Positions 10,331-23,225 of a DNA stretch of 64,000 nucleotides are shown piece after piece. The position numbers and the translations under genes were made by a program. The notes under the pieces were generated by a model. It saw only the letters and a program-made list of their open reading frames with translations, searched no databases and was not told the DNA's origin. The first letter of the stretch is position 1. Each line of letters begins with the position of its first letter. The stretch is from Sipunculus nudus (lineage: Eukaryota > Annelida > Sipuncula > Golfingiida > Sipunculidae). The stretch lies in contig CM049306.1 of NCBI GenBank assembly GCA_026874595.1, forward strand, positions 53,104,019 through 53,168,018, read 5' to 3'.

Positions 10331-13300
10331 AGCTATTATACCTAAAACTATATTCTAACATAAGCTGTGTAAACATGCAAAACAGAGACACTCAATGATA
10401 AAATACTCCATCAGTACTCTCCGTGCAAGGAATGTTATATATCAAATGTGTATTTCTGCAATTGTTAAACAAGGATGGACGCTACTAGCATGATTTAAAA
10501 CTCACAGAATTGGGAAATGTCAGAGAGGTAACCTTTTAAAAGCACTTGAATTGTAACAAATGAAACAAAGGTTAGATAATGCATGACTTTTTACTTAATT
10601 CCATTCACAAACCCCCTACACAAGCAGCAGTTATTAATACTGGTTCTATATCTGTTTTAGCTACTGTTAAGTGGTGAGACATAATATGCTGATGCAATGA
10701 CATGTTAATATTCTTATGGAAACCTTACATATGACCAAAATTCATAACTGAAAGAAATGTAATATATTAATTTGTAATTAATGATAATGTAGGAGACTTT
10801 TATCCTGTCAGCTCCATCCAATTATACAATATTTTTTTAATTATCAACCTCTTGTTTATTAAAATCAAACATATTTATAAATACCTTTTTTTTTCATGGA
10901 AATGTAATTTCTAAGTTTTGTTCTCAGTGTTTTACTTTCACTATGTGTTACAGTTTTTTGATGTAATAACTAGGTTCTGAGCTAGATTTTAATGTATTAA
11001 GTTCTCTTTCAACTTAGTTTGACCATTGTTTCTTGCTGCCTCTTTCTACAGTGACATCAAAAGATGAAGTGTACATCTTTATATAAAAGCTGGCATTTAT
11101 ATAAAAACACATAATTTTCACCACACTCAATACTATGTTTCTACATGTGTCAAAGTCATCAGTTTTAATTTGTTATATAAACTCTGACAGTGTGAGATCA
11201 CCTTGGCTGGTGCCATCTCTAAAAATACTCCCCCTTTTTAAATAAAAGATTTATCCATACCCTTACTACAAAAGAACAACACCTGGCACGTCATTAACTT
11301 CAAAAGGCCTGCAGTCATATGCAGGTTTAAATATGACATCTCTATTTCAATTATTCCATTCCTTGTTCAAACAGAATATTTTTTTCCCTTTAGAAGTGAT
11401 GCATACCAAATATGCTTGATAAAAATTCAAATTAATTTAGAAATTTCTTTCAAAAGCACTTACCTTGGAGTCTTACTAAGGTCAGACTGAACCCATCAGA
11501 TTTCTGTTTAGGTTAGATTTCATCAGTATCCCAGAGACTGAACTCAGACGGAAAGTATCAGACTTTAAAATTAAATAAAAAAAAGTACAAAAACAGACCT
11601 AGCTTCAAGCCATTTTAATTATCTTATTTTTCTTTCAACATTTTAATCACCAAGAATTTTCAAAGGGCAAATTCAACTAATCCTTGGATGTTCAAGTCAC
11701 AGTTTTATTAGCCATGTTAATTAAATCCTATATGTAGATGGGTGTTAAAGTCACGGTTTAAAATGAGAACCAAAAGACTATACAAGGGACCAAGCTCAGC
11801 TGAAGTTTACCTATAAGGTAAAAATCATAAAATAATAACAAATTGAGACAATTTTTTTTTTCAAATCTATATATATTGCTAATAGTCAGATGAGCTAAAA
11901 ATGATAAACCTGAAATGTCAATTATCAATCACAAAAAAGTATCATATGTATCATACAAATTAAGGTAAGCTGCCTTATGTGTCAGTAGTGCATCTGTCTC
12001 TAATGCATATTTCATAACGGTAACAATCAGTCACAACTTAGGTCTGAGCTCATGTGAGCAAGTCTCCCCATTTTAACCATATGAGTTTAAATATTAGATG
12101 AGAAAATGTGTCAAAATATGTAGGATAGACAACTTGAAGTCTAGCAGATGTATCACAGTGGCAAATGGTTCTCAAAAATTGCGGAAACACTATATTGTCC
12201 ATGTATATATTTACTGTTATGTCTATTTTTTGTTACCTAAGAAAAACAATGTGTATCTATAAATGTACAGGTGTGTTCTTATTTATGTTAGTAAAATATG
12301 TTTATATATGTAAACTTAGTTATGTTCCTATTTGTTAAACTGTGAACATTATTCTTGTTTTCATAGAATATATAAATGACTTGAGAAAATTATTCCATTT
12401 TTAAATATAGGTAGTGACCAATTTTGTTTTATTTCCAAACCCTCTTGATATCAGGTATCCTATACAAAAGAAGGGGTTAAGTACAAAAATTAAAGCATCA
12501 AAGCAATTATTGAAGCATTATGGTAAATAAATTAAATTAAAGGGAAATAATCAGGAGTAATATTATGCCTTTTTTCACACTATCAGTTCAGTTTTGCTTT
12601 TGTCAAGTTTCCCAGCAAAACCACCAAACACAGTCTCATGAGTACCTCGTATACGGCTGTTTAACACCTTGTTATTGGTCTGCATGTTGTTAAACACAGT
12701 CCACATGTATCTATTTATCATAACAAGGTCAGTGTCAGAGGTCTGATTGTGTGCCTTATCAGGCGGTGTTTCAGCCAGCGGGAACATGTATTACATTTTT
12801 TGGGTTAAGTCATTCAGGGTATCTTCTGAATGCCTTGTTGTGGCCTGTAATGCACGCACTGTGTTTATGTTGACACCTTTGTTTGCACCCAGTTCACTTT
12901 TTTTAGCACTCATTTACAGGTGCAAGCAAACAGTTTCAGGGCAATATTTTGGCAGGTAAAAATTTATTTTAAAGGGAAGAATCTATTTTTCATGTTAATT
13001 CAACATGTTTTATATGTGACAGGGCCCCTTTTAGTTATTTTTTTTTAAATCGAATGGATATGTTATAAAGCAGATATAATTATTTAGGCATTTATAACCC
13101 CCATTTAAACATTCTCTTTCTATAATTTGATCAAAATTGGAGGTAACAATTGCTTTAAAGAAGCTCATAGCTATAGACCTCACCTATCCTGTATTTGGTA
13201 AAGCTGCTTTAGATAAACCCTATGGATATAATGACAGGGTTTCTAGTTAATTATGAAGTCAAAGTTGCACTCGAATGATGTCAGGGAACCCTCAAAGGTA

Positions 13301-14285
13301 AAGTGCAGACTTTGTAATGTGCAGACAGAAATCCCCAGATGACGAGACATGATGATCACCAGCTGTCATCTGAGATGTTCAGATGATGAGAAATTCAAAT
13401 ATAGTCAGCAGATTTATTACATGTAGACACACAAAAATAGCTCCCTGGACAGACATCAGGTAGTCGCAGTCATAATTTGTACCAAATGTTTCCTCAACCT
13501 ATATTTAAACATCACCCAATTACAGGTTTCCACTTTACCTACAAAATAAGGTAACTATCTGTATCTGTTAAATAGCTTTGTAACATGTGGTCCAAGAGGA
13601 TTACTGGACTTATTCATAACTATTAAGACAATGTCTCAGGAAAACCAGACTAATCAAGGGGAGAAAATATGAATGAATTTAATATAAAATATGTGCATGC
13701 AGTTAGAACAGGAAATCAAAGTTTAAGACTTCATCATTTCCACTTACCAAGTTTTTTTTTGTAAAGATTATAATATACTACAGGAATGAGAAATGCCGAA
13801 CAAATAGAAACCCTCATTGAGTGCATATACCACTGACAATATGCTTGCAAAACTTGGATCTTCACTTCATCAATCTAGCCTTGCAAGGCCAGTCAGCTAC
13901 CCTGAAGGCATTATATCAGACATGGTAAGCCTACTTCAGTCATTACACATGTCATACAGGGAAATGCAGTGCAATGGTCATCCATCCTATTGCATTTATA
14001 CTGAAGTAAAAACATGATAATAAAAATTTAGTCTAAAAGTGAGATATTAACACAAAAGAAAACATTAAAATTTAAATTCTAGAACCAAAGTGTAAATCCA
14101 TTTTTATGGAAGTAAGTTGTTTTCTCTGTCACATGCAAATTTGCTATTCCATTCGAGACATCCTTGTATGCACGAGGTCAGAAATTCATCAACATGCAAG
14201 GGGATTCAATGGAATTTATTTTTCGAGCCAAGGAAGAATAATCTAGCATTTAAGTGATCAAATCCATTTGATATAAGCAAATCTT
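10331..14285. other. Long unannotated stretch
   Basis: Nearly 4 kb of AT-rich, apparently single-copy sequence. Small opposed frames at 12575-12787 and 12747-12959 overlap and lack any recognisable domain. A weak tRNA-like string near 11975-12010 lacks a complete fold. Confidence 0.45.
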
Positions 14286-14624
14286 TAGCAAAATAAAAAA
14301 AGTTTGGTTCTCAGGCATTTTTTTCATAACTCAGTGAGCAAGGGCAATTCTTTTTTTACCTTTTTTTGTATGTTTCGATAAAAATGTCATATAATCAGGG
14401 AAAAGCATGATAATAACAGAATTGTTTTGCTTAACAGGTAAAAGCACTACATGACATAGGAAATCTTATCAAAATTGTATTATTTTATCTTCTTGAAAAA
14501 AATGTCTGAGAGGCTGCAGCTCAAAATTGGTAAGTTTCTACTGAAAATCAAAGTAGAAATTTTTTATGCGGGGGTTGAAATGGATGAGCGGTGCCTCAGA
14601 ACCATACCCTTTTTTTGCCTGATA
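14286..14624 (+). mobile_element. AGGCC MITE, copy 2
   Basis: Shares with copies 3 and 5 the ordered blocks TTTGGTTCTCAGGCA, TTTTTGTATGTTTCGATAAAAA, ATAATCAGGGAAAAGCATGA, TTGTATTATTTTATCTTCTT and the ending CTCAGAACCATACCCTTTTT. The terminal GGCC is degenerate. A Met-initiated frame inside (14475-14723) is a by-product of the element, since copy 5 has a similar one. Confidence 0.75.
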
Positions 14625-16102
14625 CCTCGATATATATTAGCAGGATATCATTTTTTTCTTTTTCAAAGACATTACATGATGAAACCTTGTCACCAGTGTA
14701 GGAGATTGGTGGTGAAAACATGAAAATATGAGTGTTCATAAATACCATGTTATGAATATAGGAATGTTCATAATTATGTCCTGCATGTCATCAAGCAGTT
14801 CTTCTCAAGCATGTTAGTTCCTTTTCACACAAAATTTCCATCATCTCTAATCCATGTACACGACTTCCCAGTTGCAATTTCTTTTAATTTTTATTAAATA
14901 TACCCAAGGCATTTGTCTTAACCAACAAATACAGTTAATCCAGAAATACACACTTTAGATAGTTATGAAATTCAAATTTGCTGTTTTTAACAACACCTGT
15001 CATGCCATATATAGGCTGACTTACCACAGAGAGGACTAAGTAAATTTTAGAATGTTACTGTATAATTATTCACATAGAAGAAATGGTTATTTGACAAATA
15101 TTATACATGAGAAAGATTGTAGCAATGATCTTGCATTGCAAAAAAGGTGGAAAAGAACAAGATTGGATATGCAAGTAAGAGGCCAATTAAGCAGCTGAAA
15201 GTGAAAGTGAGCTGATAACAGAAACAGGGAACTAGTATGACAGGCTGATGTAAGTGTAATATATCATGTTTTAAAAATGACTAAAATCTAATAATAAAAA
15301 TTTGGCATGAACAGATATTTTACTTTTACTAGGTTTTGCTGATTTGATGACCTACCTTCAAATAAAGCTTCATCAGATGTGGAAAAAACTTCACAATTTT
15401 GGTTACAAAAATTAATGGCAATAACCTCTATTCATCCTCATGGACTTAATGATAATCATAATAATGGCAAGGATACAGAACACCTTTACATAACTTTTAT
15501 TTTCCATTTAGAAGGATTGTTTGATGACCTTACTCTTCTGATTTTATCATAGTTGTCCATGTGAGAAGAGTCAAGATGTCTGAAAAGAAGTCCAAACCAA
15601 TTGCTTGTAAAGATCTGGAGTTTCTTAATTAATTTTAAATTACTGCATCTAGTTAGGATTCTGAAGTAGACATAGTGAAAACATGTAAATGGTATGCTAA
15701 TTAGCTGTATTAGTCCTGCATTTCATTCAAGGTAATTAAACTCCCTTTCAATATGCTTCCACATCTAATAATATTTAGCAGATGATATTCAGCTGATTAA
15801 AACAAGGGTCAGTAAGTGTTAGTTCTACAGACATGTCAAGTGTCTAGCATTAAGATTTAATTCCACAATTATCCCTTGTCTCGTGTTCTCATGCCAGAGT
15901 ACCTCAGTCTTAAGCTATTCTGATTGCTGAGTGAGAAGTCCATAATTTACTTTCAAGTAAGGATGCAACAGACTTAATATTTATTTAATCTATTTATTTT
16001 TTATATTGAATTATATTTTCTCATGAGCAAAATTTATCATCATGTGCATGTTTTTTCACCTTATTTAGGTAATATCCTCTAGGAAACCCTGTATCTGAAA
16101 TA
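14625..16102. other. Unannotated sequence
   Basis: No repeat relationship or gene structure was found in this AT-rich stretch. Confidence 0.45.
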
Positions 16103-16143
16103 TTAGTCATGACAGTTCAATCTAAGCATAATATTTTCATAAC

Positions 16144-16237
16144 CTGGTGTAGCAACAGGATAGTGGCTTAGGAATAATATTACTTCGTCATTTTCAATAG
16201 CTATTTCTTCATTTTCAATTGTGTTTGTATGAGCCAT
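16144..16237 (-). other. Candidate first coding exon, unrecognised
   Basis: On the minus strand, an ATG in good context (GTCATGG) at 16237 opens an acidic frame beginning MAHTNTIENEEIAIEND. It runs 31 codons plus one base to a donor-like CCAG/GTTATG at 16144/16143. An in-frame upstream ATG (16351) and acceptor-like TTTACACACAG near 16270 are also present. I recognise no family. The internal duplication ATTGAAAATGA hints at simple sequence. Treat it as a candidate only. Confidence 0.15.
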
Positions 16238-16789
16238 GACGTAGCTGATCTGGTGGTGCTGCTCTGTGTGTAAACAACAGAAAACTTGCATCTGACACAC
16301 AGACATACCACACCTGTGCATTATTTGGTAAGTTGACCACCTCGGGCCCAAAGAGGTTAGGCGAAGGAATTATTATTTATAGATCTCAAGCGTTTCGTGA
16401 CAGCTTAGTATGTTAGTAAATCTTTACCCAACTAGATTTATCTTCTTTGAAGAAAATCCTAAATTACTCTCATCAGTTCCCCTGTTTTATTTGTTGTTAT
16501 GATTTGTATGTATATGAGAAAACTTGATCACAGTCACTTGAATCATTATTTGTGGCTGATATACAGCCAAAAACAAGGTCAATTCTGATTTTAACAAAGA
16601 ATCAAAGAAGTCCTCTTCGGAAGGCATTGGTGGGATCAGTATGCAATGGCAGTTTTAGCCTGTTTCAGACCAGAAATAACGCCCACCAATAAAGATTCAT
16701 GCGACAGTGACTTGATCCACTTGTTTCTGTTCACCATAACAAGTGATCAGAAGTCAAGTCTCACTGGTGAGAGACCACTCAGGTCTGCC

Positions 16790-17008
16790 AAAGATTAATG
16801 TGCTGCATAGGTACCAATCATCCCTGTGAATATGGGAAACCTGCAGTAGGTTGTTGTTGAAATATGGCAAGCAAAAGAAATTCAGCGATCCGGCTGTGGT
16901 GGCCATATTGAAATTCCAACATTCTGTAATTTAACAGGTCTGGAGCCCTCATAGGTACCAATTTGGGAAAGCCGCAGTTGGTTGCTGTTGAGTTATCACG
17001 CGGGAAAG
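16790..17008 (+). mobile_element. Element D, left part
   Basis: About one and a half units of a 145-bp tandem repeat (GGTACCAATCAT..., CAGTAGGTTGTTGTTGAA, GGCTGTGGTGGCCATATTG, CAGGTCTGGAGCCCTCATAGG). The array resumes at 18420 after element A. The last unit here carries a 13-bp internal deletion. Confidence 0.75.
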
Positions 17009-18419
17009 ACAAGTGACCCATGGGTCATGACGCTCAGCTGACTGGGAAGAGATTTGCAAAAGGAAATTTTATCATCTGAATGGTAGTATATAACCATTGA
17101 ACTGAAGCATCAAACAGATTAACCAACAGGCTGAGATTGTGTCTGTTATTAATATATCTCAAGAATAGAGAAAAAATTAGTAAACTTTAAAAAAATACAG
17201 GTGGCTCCACCAGTCTGCAGAAACTAATAAAAACACTTAATGGTCAATATCCATGCAAACAATCATGGTGGTCTCTGGATTAGTTGTTCAGATACTTTGT
17301 ATCATATTTTCCATTATTCTGAGGGATACTTTGGAGTTCTATAGCTTGAAGGATATGGGTAACAGAGACCTAATTTCATGTTTCCATGGAGACTTTACAT
17401 GGGTCTCCCTGTGTGTCAAGAATGAAGATTCTAGGTCCAGTTGTTACAATTTGTACCCTGTTGACAGATAACTACATCCTAAAAGGTCTCAAAAATAGAG
17501 AAAAAAAAATCGTAAAAATTTGAAAAATACAGGTGGCACCACCAGTCTGCTGAAACTGATGGAACACGTCATGATCAATATGTATGCCAAAAATCATGAG
17601 CATCAGTGTTGTAGGTAATGAGATATTGAAGTTTTTGTATGAAATTTTTGCCTATTCTGGGTGGGTACTTTGGGGCCCCATAGCTCAAAGAATATGGGTA
17701 ACAGAGACCTAATTTCTGGTTTCCATGGAGACTTTTCATAGGTCTTTCAGAATATTAAGAATAAAGATTCTAGGTCCAGTTGTTATGATTTGTGCCCTGT
17801 TAACAGATGTCCACATTTTTAAAGGTCTCAAAAATAGAGAAAACATTTCGTAAAAAATTGAACAATACAGGTGGCACCACCAATCTGCAGAAACTGATGA
17901 AACATCTCATGATTAATATGTATAACAAAAATTATGACCATCAGTGATGTAGTTAATGAGATATTGAAGTTTTTGTATGAAATTTTTCACTATTCTGGGG
18001 GGTACTTTGGGGCCCCATAGCTCAAAGGGTATGGGTAACAGAGACCTAATTTCAGGTTTCCGTGAAGACTTTTCATAGGTCTCAGGAACTAATGGAACAT
18101 CTCATGATCAATATGTGTGCTAAAAATCATGACCATCAGTAATGTAGTTAATGAGATATTGAAGTTTTTTTGTGAAATTTTTTACTATTCTGGGGGGTAC
18201 TTTGAGGGCCCATAGCTCGAAGGATATGGGTAACAAGAGACCTAACTCAAGGTTTCCAAGTAGATTTTTCATGGACCTCTCTGGATGTAAAGTAAGAAGA
18301 TTCCAGGTCCAGCGGTTACGATTTGTGCCCTGTTAACGGACAGATGCCCAGACAGCCAGACGGACGACGGACAAAAGGTGATCCCTATAGCTCGGATGAC
18401 TTACAGTCAGCTGAGCTAA
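17009..18419 (+). mobile_element. Element A, Helentron-like non-autonomous element with tandem core
   Basis: The 5' end is ACAAGTGACCCATGGGTCA, containing the 14-bp palindrome TGACCCATGGGTCA, followed by CGCTCAGCTGACT. The core has about three units of 332-338 bp, with GGTGGCtCCACC or GGTGGCACCACC near 17200, 17532 and 17870, and a truncated fourth. A GACAG/GACGG microsatellite (18335-18375) follows. The 3' end is a hairpin, AGCTC (18389) pairing with GAGCT (18413), ending CTAA. The head motif GCTCAGCTGACT recurs inverted in the tail as AGTCAGCTGAGC. This plan matches HINE/pearl-type Helitron relatives; that assignment is inference. Confidence 0.75.
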
Positions 18420-18775
18420 AAAAGAGCAATCGGGCTAAGGCTGTCATATTGGAATTCCGACAGGTCTGTAATTCAATAGGTCTGGGGCCCTCATAGGTAC
18501 CAATCATTCCTGTGAATTTGGGAAAGCTGCATTAGGTTGTTGTTGAAGTATTGCACATGATAGAAAATCAGGGATCTGGCTGTGGCAGCCATATTGGAAT
18601 TCCGACAGGTCTGTAATTCAATAGGTCTAGAGCCCTCATGGGTACCAATCATCCCTTTGAATTTTTGAAAGCTGCATTAGGTTGTCATTGAGTTATCGCG
18701 CGCGAAAGAAAGTGTCACTGACGGAAGGACGGATGGACGGAAGGACTGACTGACAACGATGATCACTATAGGGCA
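18420..18775 (+). mobile_element. Element D, right part with GGAC/GAAGG microsatellite end
   Basis: Two further 145-bp units (CATATTGG at 18445 and 18590), then GCGCGCGAAAG and a GACGGAAGGACGGATGGACG microsatellite. It ends around GATGATCACTATAGGGCACC. The head of this element was not identified. Confidence 0.75.
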
Positions 18776-18786
18776 CCAAATAACCA

Positions 18787-19121
18787 TGTTTTTATCACAG
18801 ACTGAATAAAGATGTGCTTTGCATACCAAAACTGTATAGGTATATATGTATGTGTTGAGGCATATCTTTCCCAATATCAGAAACATACATGGTACAGATC
18901 ACAAACATGAAGATAAGGGCATTTTCCACATGCTTTGACATATGCTGGCGTTCAAATACAAAGTATTGTAAAATTTCCCTTTTTTTGTTTTAACTGCACT
19001 GTTAAAACAGGGGAGAAATAGTTTATTCTGGAATCCTTCTGCTGAAAAAAAGAGTGAAAAAAGAGTAATCAGCATCATTTTTTAGGAAATCCTCAATAAA
19101 AAGAGCGACTCTTTTTAGGAA
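18787..19121 (+). repeat. Dispersed repeat K, copy 1
   Basis: Colinear with 39251-39588: AGACTGAATAAA, GAAGATAAGGGCATTTTCC, ACATATGCTGG, GAAAAAAAGAGTGAAAAAAG and a terminal AAAGAGCGACTCTTTTT palindrome. The repeated AAAGAGT motif is typical of the family. No coding potential; class unknown. Confidence 0.65.
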
Positions 19122-22100
19122 GACTGATTTTCAAGCATGCAACTCTCAAACAAAAAGGTAGAAGCATCTTAGAAGAGACACAGAGTAAATAATGATTCAA
19201 AGCTTAAAAATCTTTTTAAGTGAAGCTGCATAATAAAGCAACCAAGGTTTTCTATGTTTATTTTTTGAGCCACTGATTGTGTCCATTGCAAAATATTTGC
19301 AGGAGTAAGGAAACCATTTTAGAAAGAATTATTGGCAGAAAACATGACAGAAAAAAGTACACTTCTTGTTTATTTCGCATGCCTGGTATGTGATAAGGTC
19401 CCTTTAAGCTAAAAGTTATTTTTGTTCCACATTCATCATCAGGGACAACAGTCATTAATTTTTAACATTTTCCTAATGAGCATATACCCATGGACTCCCA
19501 AAGAGTTAAAGCTGTTGGTATACATCATTTATGCATGAATGAACTATGAATATGGGCAAATTAGGGAATGCAAACAGAGTTTTGGGTGCATCCCATATGG
19601 CGGAGGCTTGATTGGCAGATTCCTTGTAAAGTGGATGTTTTGAACTTCATTGGTACTTAGTTACCAGTGTTTTGGGTACCACATGACCAGACTGATAATC
19701 TGTGTTTTGGAGTCACGTCACAGGTACTTGTTGTTTAACATTGGTCTCGTGGTTACTAAGTCACATCACAAACACAACAAGTACACCTAAAGGAGCCTGA
19801 AAAAACCCACTGGTCTCTGTCTGGAGGGTCCTCAAAGGTTTCTATTTGCTCTCCAGGGCACTATCATTAACCCTTCTTTATATGCTTTATATAAGCTTTG
19901 TTCTGGAACTTCAATTTATCATGTGCAGTATTATCATTTTCTGCACTACATAGTTGGACTAAACTGTCATTTAAAAATTTAATTCTTTTGCTCTCTATAG
20001 TTTATTTCAGTAAATGACCCTAGGACCAAGGTGCTCAGCCAGAATTTAACCTCAGTAACAACATGTGTAAGCATATATTTTAATGGAAATCTGCGTCACT
20101 AGTCTCACTGCATCCATAACTGAAATAACAAAATAAACCAACAACAATTTTATCAATACATTGAGTAGTTAAACTGCATATTGTATCGAAAAAGCAAAAC
20201 AAGTACAAATTTAAACAAGATATCCCATTTTAATCATATACATAAGTAAGACATTTTATCATACCTCTGCTAGAAAATGTATATTTTTCCCTTCGTTGGT
20301 TGGTCGGTTTGTCTGTTGGTAACTTTATGCTACATTCTGACCAGATTCTGTTGAAATTTTGAAGAGGTTATGAATACAACACCAAAGAATAATCCATCGA
20401 AATTTCTAGATAACCCTAATAAATTCTTAATTTTATTATTATTGATTATATACCATTTTGAAATAGGGCGATCTCTTTGTCCCAAGGAGGACCATAGGCA
20501 TTTATAAAAATGAGAGGTTGATTTGTTCTGGGGCAGATTTTAACTTATATATTGGTCAAGTGTGACACTCCAAAGAAGAACACTGTGAGGAGAGTAAGGT
20601 CAGGATTTTGGTGGGAGTATGTAGGCTACAAAATTACGATTAAAATTAGTAATTCGTTTAAATGCCTCATTGTGCTTTAATCAAATGTAACACTTTAGGT
20701 TTTCAAACATATCTCAAGTTTGTTCATTATAAAACATATCTTACTAAATATTAATTTGATACAGAAGATAATAGACAATATTCTTTTCATTGTAGCAGTT
20801 TCATCCATTACCTGCAGATGGCATTGTGGTCTGAACAATCACTAATCTCCTTTAATCATAAATATTATCATTAATAATTATCTGTCCAGATCTTCACTTA
20901 ACCATATGAAACATGTGGAAGAGTAATGGTCTCTTTTGCGATATGACACAAGAGAATTCCACCAACCTGACCACTAAGTGGAGTGACCAGTCATTAGTCG
21001 GTAATAAGGAACTAATAGGTCTGGCTCAACATGTCAGCAGGCCACTTCACAATGCAACAATCAAATTACATGGCCTCCCACACAGGGAGCAGTGCCTCTA
21101 ACATTTCTGGCCACCAGAGTGTTAGGGCGGACAGTCTTCTCCACAGTGACTACGGATCATGTTCTTGTACTATTAATCTGAAAATGGTCATGCCAGAGTC
21201 CTGTCTCAAAGGGTTACTTAATGTGAATCCCCAGACCGGGAGTAAAGGCCGGCCAAACACAAACCATACCCAAGCCTCAGCGAGGGGATTGATAACCTGA
21301 ACACCCTCTATGCTTACATTTGTTGTGTTTACAGTAATGGGTATGCTGTTCAAGTAATTACCTATTGCAAATAAGAAAGTCATATTTTTTTCATGTTGTA
21401 TTCAAATGCAAGTTAGTATTTCTGCACATGTCTGTCTATCTGTTTTTTGTTATATTGATCCACCAGGGTTCTTTGAATCTGAAATAAATGATGATGATTT
21501 TCAGATGAACCTAAATGTGCATCTTATATAAGGAAACCTTTTGAGATGAACCTGTACTTCATCAGAATGATTCCGAGATTTATAAGATACTTTTGTTATA
21601 AATGAATTTTTACACGTGTAGTCTAGAGAAAAATGAGGATTATGAGAACTCAACAGATTACTTCTGGCATTTTAACTTATTTTCTATATAAAACTGAATT
21701 GAAACCCTACAGGATTGATTTGAATAATTGTGGAATCATGAACAGGGCTTGACATTTACTTTGGAAAGTGCTTGCCCTGTAGAGCAAGTAAAATCTTGCT
21801 TTAACATGCTCTACATGAATTTCATTTCACATTAAAAACCTGTGATGACTATTAAACAAAATGTGGGTTCACAATGATTATGTTGAATGTGATATTGCAT
21901 ATTAGACAGTAATAGACACTAAACAAGTTCAAATATGTTTGTTTAATACTATTTCTCTTTAGTATTTGCACAGATGAAAATGCAGGCAACTTATGATAAA
22001 AAGACATTATTAATATAATTTTATTTCTCCAAGAAAGAAAAAGAGTAAACAAAGATAAGTTAAGATTCAGGCCGTTACATAAAGGTTTATGTTGGAAATA

Positions 22101-22788
22101 ATTGTCTGATCAGGCAAGTATAGGAGCACTTTCACTTACCCTGGGCATGGGGTTAACAATTAATATTGAGCCCTAATGAATACACCAAACTTTATGATCA
22201 TAATTGTTGGGTATGCTTACTACAACCTAGTCTACTCCAAGGAAACTCCAGTTATAAAATCCTAGGAGTTTGATCATTGGTCAATTATGTTCCAAGATAA
22301 GAGGCGGACTCTTGAAAATTGTTATCAACAAAAGATTAAAGCTATAATCAAAGGTAAGATTCCTGGTACTTAAACTGTACAAATGATTTGTAAAGGATCA
22401 CGAGGATCTCTAGATGGATTTCAGATGCTCTGTTGATGGCCCTAGCTGCCATGGAGAACTCAAAGTACTCAAAGAAACGCTTCTAAACAGCATGGGTCAA
22501 TGTGCCTGTGGTTGAATTGCTAAGAGACCTGGTCAGAAATATTTGTCTAAAGGACTTGTACATGAAAACTCATCAAACAACATAAAAATAAGAATTTCAT
22601 AAAATTTTTATCATTCTATTATAAATGTCTTACCATATCTACCAGAAAGTGAGAATAGGGTATAATCATGATCATTAGCATCACAAAATATAATACATAC
22701 ATATTATATATATAAATGTACAACCATATAAATTGCATTTAACTCAATCTCAGGCAATGACGTTATCAATGACATTAATGATTCTGTA
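19122..22788. other. Long unannotated stretch
   Basis: Around 20290-20340 a GTTGGTTGGTCGGTTTGTCTG string resembles a reversed microsatellite end of an element, without a recognisable body. A less AT-rich patch at 20910-21390 has short frames on both strands, none with a known domain. Confidence 0.4.
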
Positions 22789-22790
22789 TA

Positions 22791-23223
22791 CTGTGGATTC
22801 TGAATTTTCTTTGGTTTAATTTTCATGAAATTTGTGGGGTAATTTTTTCTATGAAATTAAAACCCCCATGAGCATTTAGTTTTGAAAAAGAAGTAAAAAA
22901 AATACTGCCCATATTCGCACTGCACCGAGTAAAAATCAAGATTTCACCGATGATGAAATGTTTCTATAAATATTCGCCTATAGTTACAGTGGACTTGCGC
23001 TCTCTCTGTCTCTCTCACTCTTTTCTTTCTCTCCCTCATATAATTACATTTAAAGATAATTTTGACCTGCTTATTTTCTTTAAAACTACATCAGAGAAAT
23101 GTCACCAGTAAAATAAATAAAAAACACCAGAAACTACTCAGGCCTACTTTAACCCATCGAATAGTAATCCAAGTCAAAACCGCAAAATTTTAGACCAATG
23201 TAATTTTCTGATTCCACGTACAG
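22791..23223. mobile_element. Probable MITE with imperfect terminal inverted repeats
   Basis: Left end CTGTGGATTCTGAATTTTC and the reverse complement of the right end (CTGTACGTGGAATCAGAAAATTA) are similar inverted ends, flanked by TA on both sides. The interior is AT-rich with an internal CT-rich tract (22997-23037). The inverted repeats are imperfect, so confidence is moderate. Confidence 0.5.
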
Positions 23224-23225
23224 TA

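Noticed and set aside
11975-12010. tRNA-like A-box string GTCAGTAGTGCATCTGTCTC
   Set aside because: No acceptor stem or T-arm could be folded from the flanks.
14475-14723. 82-codon frame starting MYYFIFLK, with a relative at 63683-63913
   Set aside because: Both lie within or run out of AGGCC MITE copies. The similarity is that of the element, and other copies have no such frame.
21031-21383. Overlapping 89-codon plus and 77-codon minus frames
   Set aside because: No domain, splice support or codon signature on either strand; at most one could be real and nothing favours either.
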